This document shows, one piece after another, positions 46,435-55,268 of a stretch of 64,000 nt of DNA. The position numbers and the translations under genes were made by a program. Numbering within the stretch: position 1 is the stretch's first letter; the number at the start of each line of letters is the position of its first letter. The notes under the pieces are model-generated. The model saw nothing but the letters and a program-made list of their open reading frames with translations. It was not told the origin of the DNA and searched no databases. Source of the stretch: SZUA-265 sp965651905 (GTDB lineage Bacteria > Myxococcota_A > Polyangia > Polyangiales > Polyangiaceae); assembly GCA_965651905.1 (NCBI GenBank), contig CBFGUG010000015.1, forward strand, positions 1 to 64,000, read 5' to 3'.

Positions 46435-46574
46435 CGCTGTCCATCGAAGTCCGTCAGCTCGTGACCATCGGTCGGCACGAGCCCACACGGTCACCGCGCA
46501 CAGGCCGCAGCTGCCACCAACTCGGAGGCTCGTTGAAATAGCGTGAAATGGGATAGCGCTCTCGCGCAGCGTAA

Positions 46575-47837
46575 GTGCTGAGCATGACCACAACGAATTC
46601 TTCAGCCCCTTCACCCAAACCCTGCACTGTTCTGTCCAACTCAGGCAAGTGCCGAACACTACTTCGAACCTGGGGCGCGATCGCCAGTGCGGCACTCGCA
46701 GTCTTGCTGATGAGCACCCCTGCGCGCGCCGAGCAATTCAACGGCTACTACCAGATTCAAAGCCAGTTCCTAGAGTCGGCCAGCAAGTGTCTGGAAGGCA
46801 ACAAGCCGGGCGCGGGCTCAGCCCTCGGCGGCGCCGCGTTCATGGACTCCTGCAAGAACGCCTCGGGACAGTTCTGGAAAATGGTTCCCGCAGGCAACGG
46901 CTACTACCGACTTCAAACGCGATTCCTCGAGAAAGACAACAAGTGTCTGGAGGGTAACAAACCCGGCAAGGGCTCAGCCCTCGGCGGCGCCGCCTTCATG
47001 GACTCCTGCAAGAACGCCTCGGGACAGCTCTGGAAGATCGTTCCCGCGGGCAATGGATACTACCGCTTTCAAACGCAGTTCCTCGAAAAGGACAACAAGT
47101 GCCTAGAAGGCAACAGACCGGGCAAAGGCTCAGCCCTCGGCGGCGCCGCGTTCATGGACTCCTGCAGAAACGTCTCGGGACAGCTCTTTCGATTGGTACC
47201 ACAGTGCAAACCCGAGCCGGGCTGGAGCAAATGCCGAGCCATCGGCTCGCCCAAGATCGAAATCTACGGCTCCGCCGCCGTCAGCGACGCGGCCATGGAC
47301 GCCGTGCGAAAGATTTACACGGACATGACCCATCGCCTAGAGTCACAGTACTCGATGTCGAAGTTCGACGGCTACAAGGTTTACATCACGAACGGCGAAC
47401 CCTGGTCGCAGCTCGCCACCATGTCGCCGATTGGAACCATGTGGCGCGAAGTAAACGGAGTGAATCGAGGCGACGAACTGAGGGGTGGCACTTCACCATC
47501 GTACCTATGGATCAGTGAGCAAATGATCTGCAAGAAGGGTGTGGCCACTCGCAACAAAGCGTTCGCGGAAGGCCGCCGTGACCAGCCCGACACCGAGCAG
47601 CGAACCTTCGATCAAGTCGTCCACGAGTTCGCCCACGCCATCGACTTCAAGTTCGGCCTCCGCAGCGAAATCACCTCGACGTTCGGCGGGGCACGCCCCG
47701 AGGAATCATGGGCGTGGGCAGTCCAGCATTGGTTCTCGACACCCGCTAGTCAGCTACCTGCTGCGCACCGCGCGATGGTCCAGCGCGTCTTCGGATCTTC
47801 CACGAAGTTCTCCTGCAGCGAAGACTATCGTCGATAG
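46575..47837 (+). CDS. Secreted metalloprotease-like protein with three ricin-type repeats
   Basis: The 420-residue protein has a signal peptide ending near PARAEQF (about residues 28-53). Three near-identical 52-residue repeats follow, each with NGYY, a FLE stretch, KCLEGN, MDSC and SGQ. This is the three-subdomain pattern of a ricin-type beta-trefoil lectin, with an SGQxW-like QxW position in each repeat. After a Cys-rich hinge, the C-terminal domain carries a zinc motif HEFAH (about 350-354) in DQVVHEFAHAIDFKFGL. The lectin probably anchors the protease to a glycan. Protease class and ligand are inferred from motifs. Confidence 0.85.
   Translation: MLSMTTTNSSAPSPKPCTVLSNSGKCRTLLRTWGAIASAALAVLLMSTPARAEQFNGYYQIQSQFLESASKCLEGNKPGAGSALGGAAFMDSCKNASGQFWKMVPAGNGYYRLQTRFLEKDNKCLEGNKPGKGSALGGAAFMDSCKNASGQLWKIVPAGNGYYRFQTQFLEKDNKCLEGNRPGKGSALGGAAFMDSCRNVSGQLFRLVPQCKPEPGWSKCRAIGSPKIEIYGSAAVSDAAMDAVRKIYTDMTHRLESQYSMSKFDGYKVYITNGEPWSQLATMSPIGTMWREVNGVNRGDELRGGTSPSYLWISEQMICKKGVATRNKAFAEGRRDQPDTEQRTFDQVVHEFAHAIDFKFGLRSEITSTFGGARPEESWAWAVQHWFSTPASQLPAAHRAMVQRVFGSSTKFSCSEDYRR
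46740..47207 (+). repeat. Three tandem 156-bp units coding the lectin repeats
   Basis: Units at about 46740-46895, 46896-47051 and 47052-47207 are in frame and highly alike at the DNA level, including long identical blocks around the GGCGGCGCCGC and TTCATGGACTCCTGC stretches. The third unit is the most diverged. The similarity suggests recent duplication or gene conversion. Confidence 0.85.
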
Positions 47838-47859
47838 CCCTCCTCACCGACCACACTCG

Positions 47860-47894
47860 TAGGGTCGGGCAGCCCGAAAAGCTGCTCGACCCTA
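47860..47894. terminator. Hairpin between convergent genes
   Basis: TAGGGTCGGGCAG (47860-47872) pairs with CTGCTCGACCCTA (47882-47894), with one mismatch in 13 pairs and a 9-base loop. It lies between the lectin-protease stop and the Uma2 stop. Confidence 0.6.
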
Positions 47895-47909
47895 TGACGC
47901 CAACGCCCG

Positions 47910-48482
47910 TCAGCCCTCGCTCGAGCTCGGCCAGAGCGCGGCGAGTTCCAGTTCGATCGCGTCGAATGGTTCGGCGCGAACATTGGCGTCCCCACCATAA
48001 CTGCCTGCGAGAAGATAACTTTGCCCCTCCAGACGCAACACCTCGAGCGTCTGGGCTAGAGGATCGACCAACCACACGTGTTTGACGCCTTCACGCGCGT
48101 AGATGGGAACCTTTAGCACGCGGTCCGTCCGCGCCGTGGAAGGTGAAAGCACCTCGCACGCCCAATCGGGCGCCAACTCCGAAAACGCTCCCGTAGGGCT
48201 TTCTGGCATTCGCTCGCGGCGCCAGCCTGCGAGATCTGGAACGACGATGTCTTCGCCGAGGTGTAGCTCTGGCTCGTAAAGGATCCACCAGCCCCCAGGC
48301 CCACCTCGACCCCTCTGAAAAGCACCACCGATGTCCATGCCCAGGACTGATGCGCTCGTCGCATGCGGTAGCGCCGGGCGCGGCGACGTATGGAGCTCTC
48401 CCGCCAGAATCTCAGCGACGAGATTCGGCGCCGCGTCCAGCACGTCTTGATACGTTGCACGCCGTGACGGGGAAAAGCGCAT
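47910..48482 (-). CDS. Uma2-family protein (DUF820, PD-(D/E)xK-like)
   Basis: The 190-residue protein matches the Uma2 family: YQDVLDAAPNLVAEILAGELH at the N-terminus, VPDLAGWRRERMPE with the active-site Asp, and CEVLSPSTARTDRVLKVPIYAREGVKHVWLVDPL with the Glu and Lys of the nuclease-like core. The fold is related to restriction nucleases, but the cellular role is not established. It is a single-gene unit. Confidence 0.88.
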   Translation of the reverse strand: MRFSPSRRATYQDVLDAAPNLVAEILAGELHTSPRPALPHATSASVLGMDIGGAFQRGRGGPGGWWILYEPELHLGEDIVVPDLAGWRRERMPESPTGAFSELAPDWACEVLSPSTARTDRVLKVPIYAREGVKHVWLVDPLAQTLEVLRLEGQSYLLAGSYGGDANVRAEPFDAIELELAALWPSSSEG

Positions 48483-48723
48483 GAGGCGACTCTATCACGC
48501 CGAGAAACGCCGCGCAGTGCGCGCGTTCTGCCCGCGCACCCCATGCAGGGCCGGGACTCGACAAACTGGTCGCGCGATCCCACCAGCCAAAGTGACGCAC
48601 GCCAAATCGCGGGAAGTGTTGCGGGTGAGGGGCGGGGTGCGGACCCGTAGATGCCAGAGCGACGCCCGCTCGGTGGCGTCTGATCATCCCGTAGCGGGTT
48701 TGAAGCTGCGACCCTCTCCAGCG

Positions 48724-50628
48724 TCAGGACCGGGACGCTCGTTGCGTGGGACGACGCCGAAGTAAGAGAGACGAAACGAGCAGCGCCCAGAGCGCAGTAT
48801 CACCCGGGTTTCCGTTGCGGGTTACTGCGCAAGCGCCACCATCGCCGCTGGAGTGCTGTGTCGTAAGGGGCGGAGCGGAAGCCGATGTCGACGGGATGGC
48901 GCTGCCGCTCCCCATGGGCACGCCTGCGCCGCCAGACGAGGTCGCGTCGCTCGGCGGACTGCTATCTGCTGTCGTGCCTGGAGCTGTCGTGCTGCCAGGC
49001 GTACTCGTGCTGCTCCCCGAGGCGGAGGGTGACGAGTCCGAGGTAGGCACGGGCGCGGTCGTCGTGGGCGCGCTGCCTCCCACGCCCGCACCGTTGGCGC
49101 CACCAGCGCCAGTAGTTTCCATGCCGACGTCGGGGACACCGCTGGCGCCGCCAGCGCTTCCAGAGTCGGGCCCGTCGACGTCCAGAGCGGGATCAGGAGC
49201 TCCTGCATCAGTGTCGCCGCCCCCACCAATCTCGTCGTCCTCGGGGTCTTCGGGTAGGGGATCGATGGGAGTGAACTGCCACCAGTCGAGGTTGAACATC
49301 CCTTGACCGCCCCCAGTGAACACCAAGAACAGATCATTCACACCTTCAGCGCCATCGATAGGACAATTGATAGTCGTCCAACTCTGAGGCCCACCCGTGC
49401 CTTCGACAGCGCACGTCCCGATGAGGCTGCCACTCTGGTCGCCCAGACGCAGCTCGATGTTACCGCCACTACCCCCTGACGCGACGCTCGCTTCGAACGA
49501 TAAAGCGCCCGTGCGGAACTCCACGCTTTCGACCTTGATGTAGTCGCCGTCATCGAGCGAGGTGACGTTGCGGCCGCCTTCGCTGCAGTCTTCCACCTCG
49601 ACACCTTCGTTCCAAGCGATGGTCTCACCCTCGTTGCGAACGTAGGGGTTCAAGTTGTCAACCGCGGCTGGCCCTTCACGAGTCTTGCTGATCTCTGGGA
49701 TCGAACCGTCTGCGCCGTAGCTGAACTCTTCGACGGCAACCGAGCGCTTGAATCCGCCACCGCCAGGCAACTCTTGCGTGTGGTAGAAGAAGAAGGAACG
49801 CCCTTTGAAGTCCACCATCCCACCGTGGTTGGTGAACGCGTGACCGTTGGTGTTCTGCATGATCGTGCCCTGGTACGTCCAGGGTCCTGTCGGCCCAGGG
49901 CTAGTCGAGTAGGAGATGGTCTCGGGCAGCGGACCCGACGCATACTGCATGTAGTAGGTGCCATCGCGCTTAAAGAACCAAGGCCCCTCTTCGTACAGCG
50001 TGGCGCGTTCGGGATCGCCATTGCGCTGACCAAAGCTCTGTGTGGTCATCGGGATTTCTTGCACGCCCCCGTCAATCGAGATCATGTCGTCGTTGAGCCT
50101 GACGTACCAAAGCTGCGGATTTCCGAAGTACAGGTACGCCTGGCCGTCGTCGTCCACGTACACTGCGGGGTCGATGTATTGCCAGTTGCTGAGCAACGGC
50201 TGCCCGAGTGCATCTTCGTAGGGCCCCAGGGGATTGTCGGCCACCGCCACGCCAATCGTGTCCGAAACGGGAACGTACATGTAAAACCTTCCGTCGCGCT
50301 CGACGCAATGCGGAGCCCAAGCTTTGCCCGACGCCCAAGCGAAGGACTGGTAGCTCAGTGGCGACCCGTGGTCTGTCCAATTGACCATGTCCGTCGACGA
50401 AAAGATGTACCAGTCGTTCATCGTGAAGAAGTTGTCGACGGTGACGTCCTCGTCGTGACTGGTGCAGACGTACACCCGATCACCGTAAACCATCGGCGCT
50501 GGATCCGCGGTGTACATGTGCTGTACGAAAGGATTGTCAGCGAGTGCTGGAGCTGCAGTTGCAACCACGAAAGCGCTCAACTTCGCGGCGACCAGCTTGG
50601 ATTGAAGAAGCGACCTAGTGGTTCTCAT
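48724..50628 (-). CDS. Secreted GH43-like glycosidase with CBM6 and MYXO-CTERM tail
   Basis: The start at MRTTRSLLQSK (50628) gives 634 residues with a signal peptide ending near APALADN. The five-bladed propeller of GH43 follows (about 35-320), with the catalytic-base region YTADPAPMVYGDRVY and the acid region YEEGPWFFKRDGTYYMQY. A CBM6-type domain (about 340-460: VEDCSEGGRNVTSLDDGDYIKV and GMFNLDWWQF) precedes a long Ser/Thr/Pro/Gly linker. The end has a Cys, a short hydrophobic helix and RRRP, as in MYXO-CTERM sorting signals. It probably degrades arabinan or xylan outside the cell. Confidence 0.88.
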   Translation of the reverse strand: MRTTRSLLQSKLVAAKLSAFVVATAAPALADNPFVQHMYTADPAPMVYGDRVYVCTSHDEDVTVDNFFTMNDWYIFSSTDMVNWTDHGSPLSYQSFAWASGKAWAPHCVERDGRFYMYVPVSDTIGVAVADNPLGPYEDALGQPLLSNWQYIDPAVYVDDDGQAYLYFGNPQLWYVRLNDDMISIDGGVQEIPMTTQSFGQRNGDPERATLYEEGPWFFKRDGTYYMQYASGPLPETISYSTSPGPTGPWTYQGTIMQNTNGHAFTNHGGMVDFKGRSFFFYHTQELPGGGGFKRSVAVEEFSYGADGSIPEISKTREGPAAVDNLNPYVRNEGETIAWNEGVEVEDCSEGGRNVTSLDDGDYIKVESVEFRTGALSFEASVASGGSGGNIELRLGDQSGSLIGTCAVEGTGGPQSWTTINCPIDGAEGVNDLFLVFTGGGQGMFNLDWWQFTPIDPLPEDPEDDEIGGGGDTDAGAPDPALDVDGPDSGSAGGASGVPDVGMETTGAGGANGAGVGGSAPTTTAPVPTSDSSPSASGSSTSTPGSTTAPGTTADSSPPSDATSSGGAGVPMGSGSAIPSTSASAPPLTTQHSSGDGGACAVTRNGNPGDTALWALLVSSLLLRRRPTQRASRS

Positions 50629-51625
50629 CGCAAACGGTCCTCTGGGTTTCGGTCGGTGGAGTAGCTGAGGTTCATCGTCCACGTTCATGTGCCAACCCTG
50701 CGAAGCCTTCCTCCTCGCGACGTTCACGCCCCGAGCCGCGCTCGCGGAAACGCTTCTACAAGACTCGCCCTCAGAAGACGGCAGGGCGGCATGCGAAGCG
50801 AGGAGCAAGACTCGGCCTCATCGCAGTTACGCGTTGCAGGCTGCCGTCCGAGGTCGAGTCTCGCGACGACTCAGCGTTGCCACAGAGCCGCGAGGTCGAA
50901 CTCCGTCGAATGGTTCGAGGCGCGCGGGAGCATCGCCGCTAGCGTTTCGAACCATGCGATTCGTCCCCCATCCCGCCGCAGCACCTCGACGAGCTGGTCG
51001 AGTAGTTCCACCAGCTATTCGTGCGGCGCACCGGATTCGGCATAGACCTTCACCTTGTCTCCGCGCTCGAGAGTAGCGTCGCCACGTCGGCGGTCTGCCC
51101 GTCGCGCAGTCGCAGCAACAGCGAGATCGACAGCATGACGTGAACCTGCGTTCACTCACGGCGGCTTAGGGCTGCGTTGAGGTGAACGGGCCATCTCCAG
51201 CGCCGATCGCACCTGCGGTGGTTGCGGTCATCAGCGGCACGTCCCTCGTCCGTGTCGTCTCGACCTCTGGTGCCGCAACCATTGCCGTTCGAAAACCTGA
51301 ATTCGTCCTCGAGCTGGGCGCGATGCGGTCGGCGTCCTTCCCAACCGCCCGCATAACGCATCGCGGCACGAGATGGCGGTTCCGCCGCCGCCAGGTTGCC
51401 CGGCGCCAGCGCCTCGTGGCGCGCGATGGTTCGACGTGGTCGCGCAGCCGCCAAAATGTGCGGAGGAGGAAGGCATCGACGCGACGCGCTCTGGCGCCAA
51501 GCCGCGGTGACAGAGCCGTTCAAAAGGCTCCGCCCGCGGGCCGATGACGCTCTCCAGACAACCTAGCGAAATGCGCGTGAAACACTTGACGATCCTGGCA
51601 TCAAGATCAAGCCTAGGAGTTGCGC
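50629..51625. other. Gene-free region with degraded coding traces
   Basis: No intact gene is supported in about 1 kb. The minus strand carries a frame with protein-like text broken by a stop and a probable frameshift (reported as a pseudogene at 50871-51140). The rest up to 51625 has several Arg-rich open frames without recognisable motifs and may be decayed sequence or upstream control DNA for the 51626 gene. Confidence 0.5.
50871..51140 (-). pseudogene. Possible decayed protein gene
   Basis: Read on the minus strand, an upstream frame gives MLSISLLLRLRDGQTADVAT-like text. After a shift of frame it continues as GDKVKVYAESGAPHE, hits a stop (51015-51017), and then runs as LVELLDQLVEVLRRDGGRIA to a normal end, LAALWQR, with stop at 50871. 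The joined reading looks like one small globular protein, but no family is recognised. A chance open frame in GC-rich DNA is the main alternative. Confidence 0.35.
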
Positions 51626-52120
51626 ATGTCCGTCCTACCTCAGCTGCAGATAGTTCTGAGAATGCTCGCCGTGTTCTGCGTGGCGTTTTGCGTTCCGCTG
51701 AGTGTGGCAGCAATGGTCGGACCGGATCCGGGGGCTGGGGTAACTCACGGCAACGGGGCAGATCCCAGCAGCGCGGTGTTCGCGCTGGATGCACGCAGCG
51801 CTGATTCGGTGAGCGCTGATTCGGTCAGCGTCGAGTCAGTTAGCTCGGTAGCCCAGCGGCTTGGTGATAGCGACATTGGGGACACGACTCCATTGTCCGG
51901 GGGTAGCTCCAACTCTGGCGAAGAGCGCAACGACTCGGGTGAAGAGCGCAATGGCGGGGACACCGAGCTCGAAACAGAGGTGGAGGATGACGCCCTCACC
52001 CCCTTCAGCGTGAGTGCTGAACGATATGACGATCTCGAGAGCAATCTGCCGCGATCGTCGGTCGAATTCCGACTCGACCCGCTTCCGTTAGGCACGCCAG
52101 AGCGCCCCCCTCGACGTTGA
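51626..52120 (+). CDS. Exported acidic protein of unknown function
   Basis: The ATG at 51626 gives 164 residues; a TTG at 51620 is also possible. The N-terminus has an export signal ending near PLSVAAMV. The rest is an acidic, Ser-rich disordered chain with small internal repeats (ADSVS, ADSVS, VESVS and NSGEER, DSGEER). No domain is recognised. It may be a secreted or periplasmic spacer-type protein, or a rapidly evolving surface protein. Confidence 0.6.
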   Translation: MSVLPQLQIVLRMLAVFCVAFCVPLSVAAMVGPDPGAGVTHGNGADPSSAVFALDARSADSVSADSVSVESVSSVAQRLGDSDIGDTTPLSGGSSNSGEERNDSGEERNGGDTELETEVEDDALTPFSVSAERYDDLESNLPRSSVEFRLDPLPLGTPERPPRR

Positions 52121-52450
52121 AGCTAGCCGTTCATGGCTAGTGGTGCGCCTGTGTCGCGAGTGCCGTTTGCGCGCCGCGGCGGGATTGCCTCGAGTCGTGA
52201 ACGGAGTGGCCAGGAAGCGGCGGCTCGAGCCCACCGCCTCCCCCAGAGTGACGCACATCGACACGTCGCTCGACGAGTGGACCCGAGGAACTGGGGAAAC
52301 TCGTCAACACGCCACCGCCAGGGGTTCGCCAATCGGACGAAAGCCTCGCGGCTGCACCAAGCACGGTCAGGCAGGAGCTCGACCCAGCTGTGCCCCCGAT
52401 ACCTTCAAGAACAAACTTCAATCAGACAAATTCAAGAAAGAAACCACATC
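52121..52450. other. Gene-free 330-bp stretch upstream of the small lipoprotein gene
   Basis: No gene, RNA or repeat was recognised. The last 50 bases before the ATG at 52451 are A-rich, unlike the rest of the window, which may ease translation initiation of the lipoprotein. An in-frame open extension back to 52133 exists but lacks protein-like sequence. Confidence 0.55.
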
Positions 52451-52981
52451 ATGAAAAACTTCAAATGGCTCGCACTCATCGCCGTTGGCACCAGCATGGC
52501 TTGTGCCGGAACCACCCAGAACACCCAGACGACGCTCGCCTCCGCGTCCAGCTGTTCGCAGCTGCCTGACGCTGACGCCACGGTGCAGCAACTCTACACC
52601 CCAGGCAACGTCTACGCAGCCAAACCAGTGGAACGCAAGGTGTTCAAGGCGCGCTCCGCGCAGCCTACACGCACCTTCGGCGCCTCACTCTACACTCACG
52701 CAGAGAAGGGAATGACGGCTCCCTACATGGAGCGCGTACTTCGCTGCCACGCAGCGTATGGCCAAGCCGCTCACCCCAACGATCCGCTGCACCCCGCTGC
52801 CGGGAAGATCACGGACCTCTCCGTGAGTAGCGTTGCCGGCAACTTCGCCATCAGAGTCGAGGGCGACTCGACTGAGACGGGCAAGGAAATTTGGCAACGA
52901 GCCGAAGCCCTGAGTGGACAGGCTGCCGGGGTACAAACGCAGCAAGTCAGCGCCGCTGAGAAGACTCACGGCGCCCTCTAA
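52451..52981 (+). CDS. Lipoprotein of unknown function
   Basis: The ATG at 52451 gives 176 residues with a signal peptide MKNFKWLALIAVGTSMACAG and a lipobox Cys at residue 18. A Lys/Arg-containing middle part precedes a compact domain with GKITDLSVSSVAGNFAIRVEG near residues 118-138. Two Cys remain in the mature chain, the first in SCSQLPDADA and the second in VLRCHAAYG. The family is not recognised. The A-rich leader and AT-rich start codon region are unusual here and may mark high expression. Confidence 0.75.
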   Translation: MKNFKWLALIAVGTSMACAGTTQNTQTTLASASSCSQLPDADATVQQLYTPGNVYAAKPVERKVFKARSAQPTRTFGASLYTHAEKGMTAPYMERVLRCHAAYGQAAHPNDPLHPAAGKITDLSVSSVAGNFAIRVEGDSTETGKEIWQRAEALSGQAAGVQTQQVSAAEKTHGAL

Positions 52982-53089
52982 TCCAACCCAACCCCTTGAA
53001 CGATTGGCCGCCGCACGCCCCTACGTGCGGCGGTCAACGCCATTTTGGGGACGTTTTCAACGCACGAAAAGGCAAAGCGCTCAATCGGA

Positions 53090-53788
53090 ATGCAGCTCGT
53101 CAGATCGGTTCAACTCAGCGCCTGCTTCGTGATTGCCGCGCTTTGCGTAACCACGAGCGCGCTCGCTCAGGATTCAGATTTTCAGAACTGGAGCGCGGTC
53201 GTCGCTACAGGTCAGCTCCAACCGGACGCTCCCTCGGCCCGAGCGTGGTTCGATGGTCACGCGCGGCGTGGTGATGCGGGCACTGTCGTCATCCTGCGAC
53301 CAGGCGTCGGATACACGTTCGCTCCCTGGATCACTGCGTGGGTCGGGTATGCCTGGATCCCCTACTTCGACGACGCCAACGACGAACGCGTCGACGAGCA
53401 CCGCATGTGGCAGCAGTTGACACTGCAAGAGACCTTCGCGCAGGGGCGCATTCTGTTGCAGTCGCGAACGCGCCTCGAGCAACGTTTTCATGAAAGCACG
53501 AGCTCGCTTGGCTGGCGGGCGCGCGAATTCGTGCGCTTCAACTATCGCCCGAGCGCTACGGCGGACGTCGGCTTGGCCATCTGGGACGAGCTGTTCGTAG
53601 GCTTGAACGAGCCGGCGTTCGCGGTGCAAGGGTACGACCAAAATCGCTTGTTCGTCGGCCCCGCGCTCTACACGCCCTACGGAGTTCGGGTCGAGGCGGG
53701 GTACCTGTTCGTTCACCTGAATCGCTCACCGAACAATCAGGTGCAGCACGTGGCGGCAGTGAACATGTTCGTGGCGCTGAACCCCTAG
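53090..53788 (+). CDS. DUF2490-like beta-barrel protein
   Basis: The start at MQLVRSVQLSA (53090) gives 232 residues with a signal peptide ending at SALAQDS. The mature part matches the DUF2490 outline: DFQNWSAVVATG at the start, paired aromatic strands, QQLTLQETFAQGRILLQSRTRLEQRF, and a C-terminal strand ending FVALNP. The family is probably an outer-membrane barrel of unknown role. It is followed by the complete structured element at 53900-54110. Confidence 0.75.
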   Translation: MQLVRSVQLSACFVIAALCVTTSALAQDSDFQNWSAVVATGQLQPDAPSARAWFDGHARRGDAGTVVILRPGVGYTFAPWITAWVGYAWIPYFDDANDERVDEHRMWQQLTLQETFAQGRILLQSRTRLEQRFHESTSSLGWRAREFVRFNYRPSATADVGLAIWDELFVGLNEPAFAVQGYDQNRLFVGPALYTPYGVRVEAGYLFVHLNRSPNNQVQHVAAVNMFVALNP

Positions 53789-53890
53789 AGCAAACCCGTG
53801 GCAAAGAGTCTCCCGTTTCCAAGTCGGCGCCCACCGTAAAGGGCGCGCCAGACATCGAGACGCGACGATAACCCGCACCCCACCGCATTC

Positions 53891-54119
53891 AACGTAGAGC
53901 TGAGCATTGGTCTCATTTCAATCTGTCAGCACGCCCGCCGATCTCGGCGCCTGAGGCTGTTTCCCCTGCGCTTCCGGTGCTCAAAGCCAGCAGGCTGTTC
54001 TGCTCCGGTTCTCGTGAAAACAGCCTCAGCCACCGAGCTTGACGGGCGGGTTTGCTGCAATGCCAGGCACTGCAGGGACGACACGGGGCGACGATCAGAC
54101 CAATGCTCAGAACGTAGAG
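53891..54119. mobile_element. Complete MITE-like structured element with 9-bp target duplication
   Basis: The element spans 53900-54110. It is bounded by CTGAGCATTGGTCT (53900-53913) and its exact reverse complement AGACCAATGCTCAG (54097-54110). AACGTAGAG lies directly outside on both sides (53891-53899 and 54111-54119), a perfect 9-bp target duplication. Internally CTGAGGCTGTTT (53951-53962) pairs with AAACAGCCTCAG (54018-54029), and CCGG (53974-53977) with CCGG (54005-54008), giving a long hairpin. No transposase frame is present, so it must have been moved in trans. Related copies exist at three other places in the window. Confidence 0.85.
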
Positions 54120-54287
54120 GGAGCCGCGCCGGCCCGGCAAGTGTCTTCCCCCAACCCAGACGCGTGATCTGCGCGCCCAGACCCCGCTGCGCCTTCGGGC
54201 AGTTACGTCTGTCGCGCGCTGCGGGTGTTGCGCACTCGAGTTTGCAGGCGGCGGACGACTCCTCGTTCCACGCTGCGAGAGCGCGCC

Positions 54288-55238
54288 TTACGCGTCACTT
54301 CGAGAAAAGCGCACTTGGACGCGCGAACTCGAGCGAACGCGATGGTGGCTTGGATCCCGAGCTGGCAGAAACTTGAAACGACTCGCGCAGGCTTTCGCCG
54401 CAAGTTCGAAGCCTTGGCCGGGGGGTGAGACTTGCAGCACCTGGCTGGACTCCGGGCTGCCCGAAGGGGAAACGGTGACGAGCACGGTGACGCTGCCCGC
54501 CTCGCTTTGGGCGGAGTACGGAAAAAGATCGTCGCAGGTATGGGAGGCGAGTAACCGCGCGGGAACCTTACGCGACCCGGGCGCGGCCGGCGCGCCATCA
54601 GTACCTCCCGCCTTGCCGTGGCCGCCTCGCGCGTGGGCGCTGCCAGCGGTTCCGAAACCCGAGCCGAACGCTTCTTGGCCTCCCGATTCGCCTACTGCAT
54701 GTTCACCTACGGCAGTCTGGGACGCTGCTTGTGAAATGAAACTCTCCGCTTCTGGAGCGGTCGTCGGCGTTTCGGCAAGTGAGCTGCCCCCCGCTGCAGA
54801 GTTACGCGCTACAGTGCCCGCAGCTCGTGAGCTCGAGCGTTCGGTTCCCAAGCTAGCGGCAGCTTGCGGGCGCTGCGTCTCTTGCTGCGCCTGCGAGGGA
54901 CCGACGTCAGCAGGAGCAGCGCCCTCTGGCGCTACTTCTTCGACGGGTGCCAGCGGCACCTCCCGCTCGTACATCACGACGATGGATTGTTCGGTTGGCA
55001 CCTGCGCGGGCGCTTGCCCTGCCATTGGCACGACCGCCGCGAGGCCGAGGTGTCCGCCGAGAGCCAGCGTCGTCGTCCAAACCCAGCGCTGGGCGGACAG
55101 ACGTCGAACGAGTGGGTTTGTCAGAAGCGCAGGCACCCTCCAAGGGTTGCGCAGCTTTGCTTCAGGAACGTTTCGTCGCTTATTCCCCCTGGTATACCCG
55201 CACCACGCACCGAGCTGAAACAGTGTACAGCACCGCAA
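54288..55238 (-). CDS. TonB-like energy-transducer protein
   Basis: The protein has up to 316 residues; the start is uncertain because the first 45 residues are basic and unlike the family. A single membrane anchor (WVWTTTLALGGHLGLAAVVPM) is followed by a long Pro/Ala/Ser/Gly-rich periplasmic linker. The C-terminal TonB-type domain (last about 85 residues) contains CDDLFPYSAQSEAGSVTVLVTVSPSGSPE and ends with KACASRFKFLPARD. Such proteins pass energy from ExbBD to outer-membrane receptors, but no exbBD is in the window. It converges on the DUF2490 gene across the inserted element. Confidence 0.8.
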   Translation of the reverse strand: MRCCTLFQLGAWCGYTRGNKRRNVPEAKLRNPWRVPALLTNPLVRRLSAQRWVWTTTLALGGHLGLAAVVPMAGQAPAQVPTEQSIVVMYEREVPLAPVEEVAPEGAAPADVGPSQAQQETQRPQAAASLGTERSSSRAAGTVARNSAAGGSSLAETPTTAPEAESFISQAASQTAVGEHAVGESGGQEAFGSGFGTAGSAHARGGHGKAGGTDGAPAAPGSRKVPARLLASHTCDDLFPYSAQSEAGSVTVLVTVSPSGSPESSQVLQVSPPGQGFELAAKACASRFKFLPARDPSHHRVRSSSRVQVRFSRSDA

Positions 55239-55268
55239 CGGCGCAGATAGACGGCAAAAAACGCGCCC

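Noticed and set aside
48483..48723. GCTCGGTGGC and CCGTAGCG near 48680-48707 as a further element copy
   Set aside because: Two short matches with the wrong spacing and no inverted ends; not enough to call a copy.
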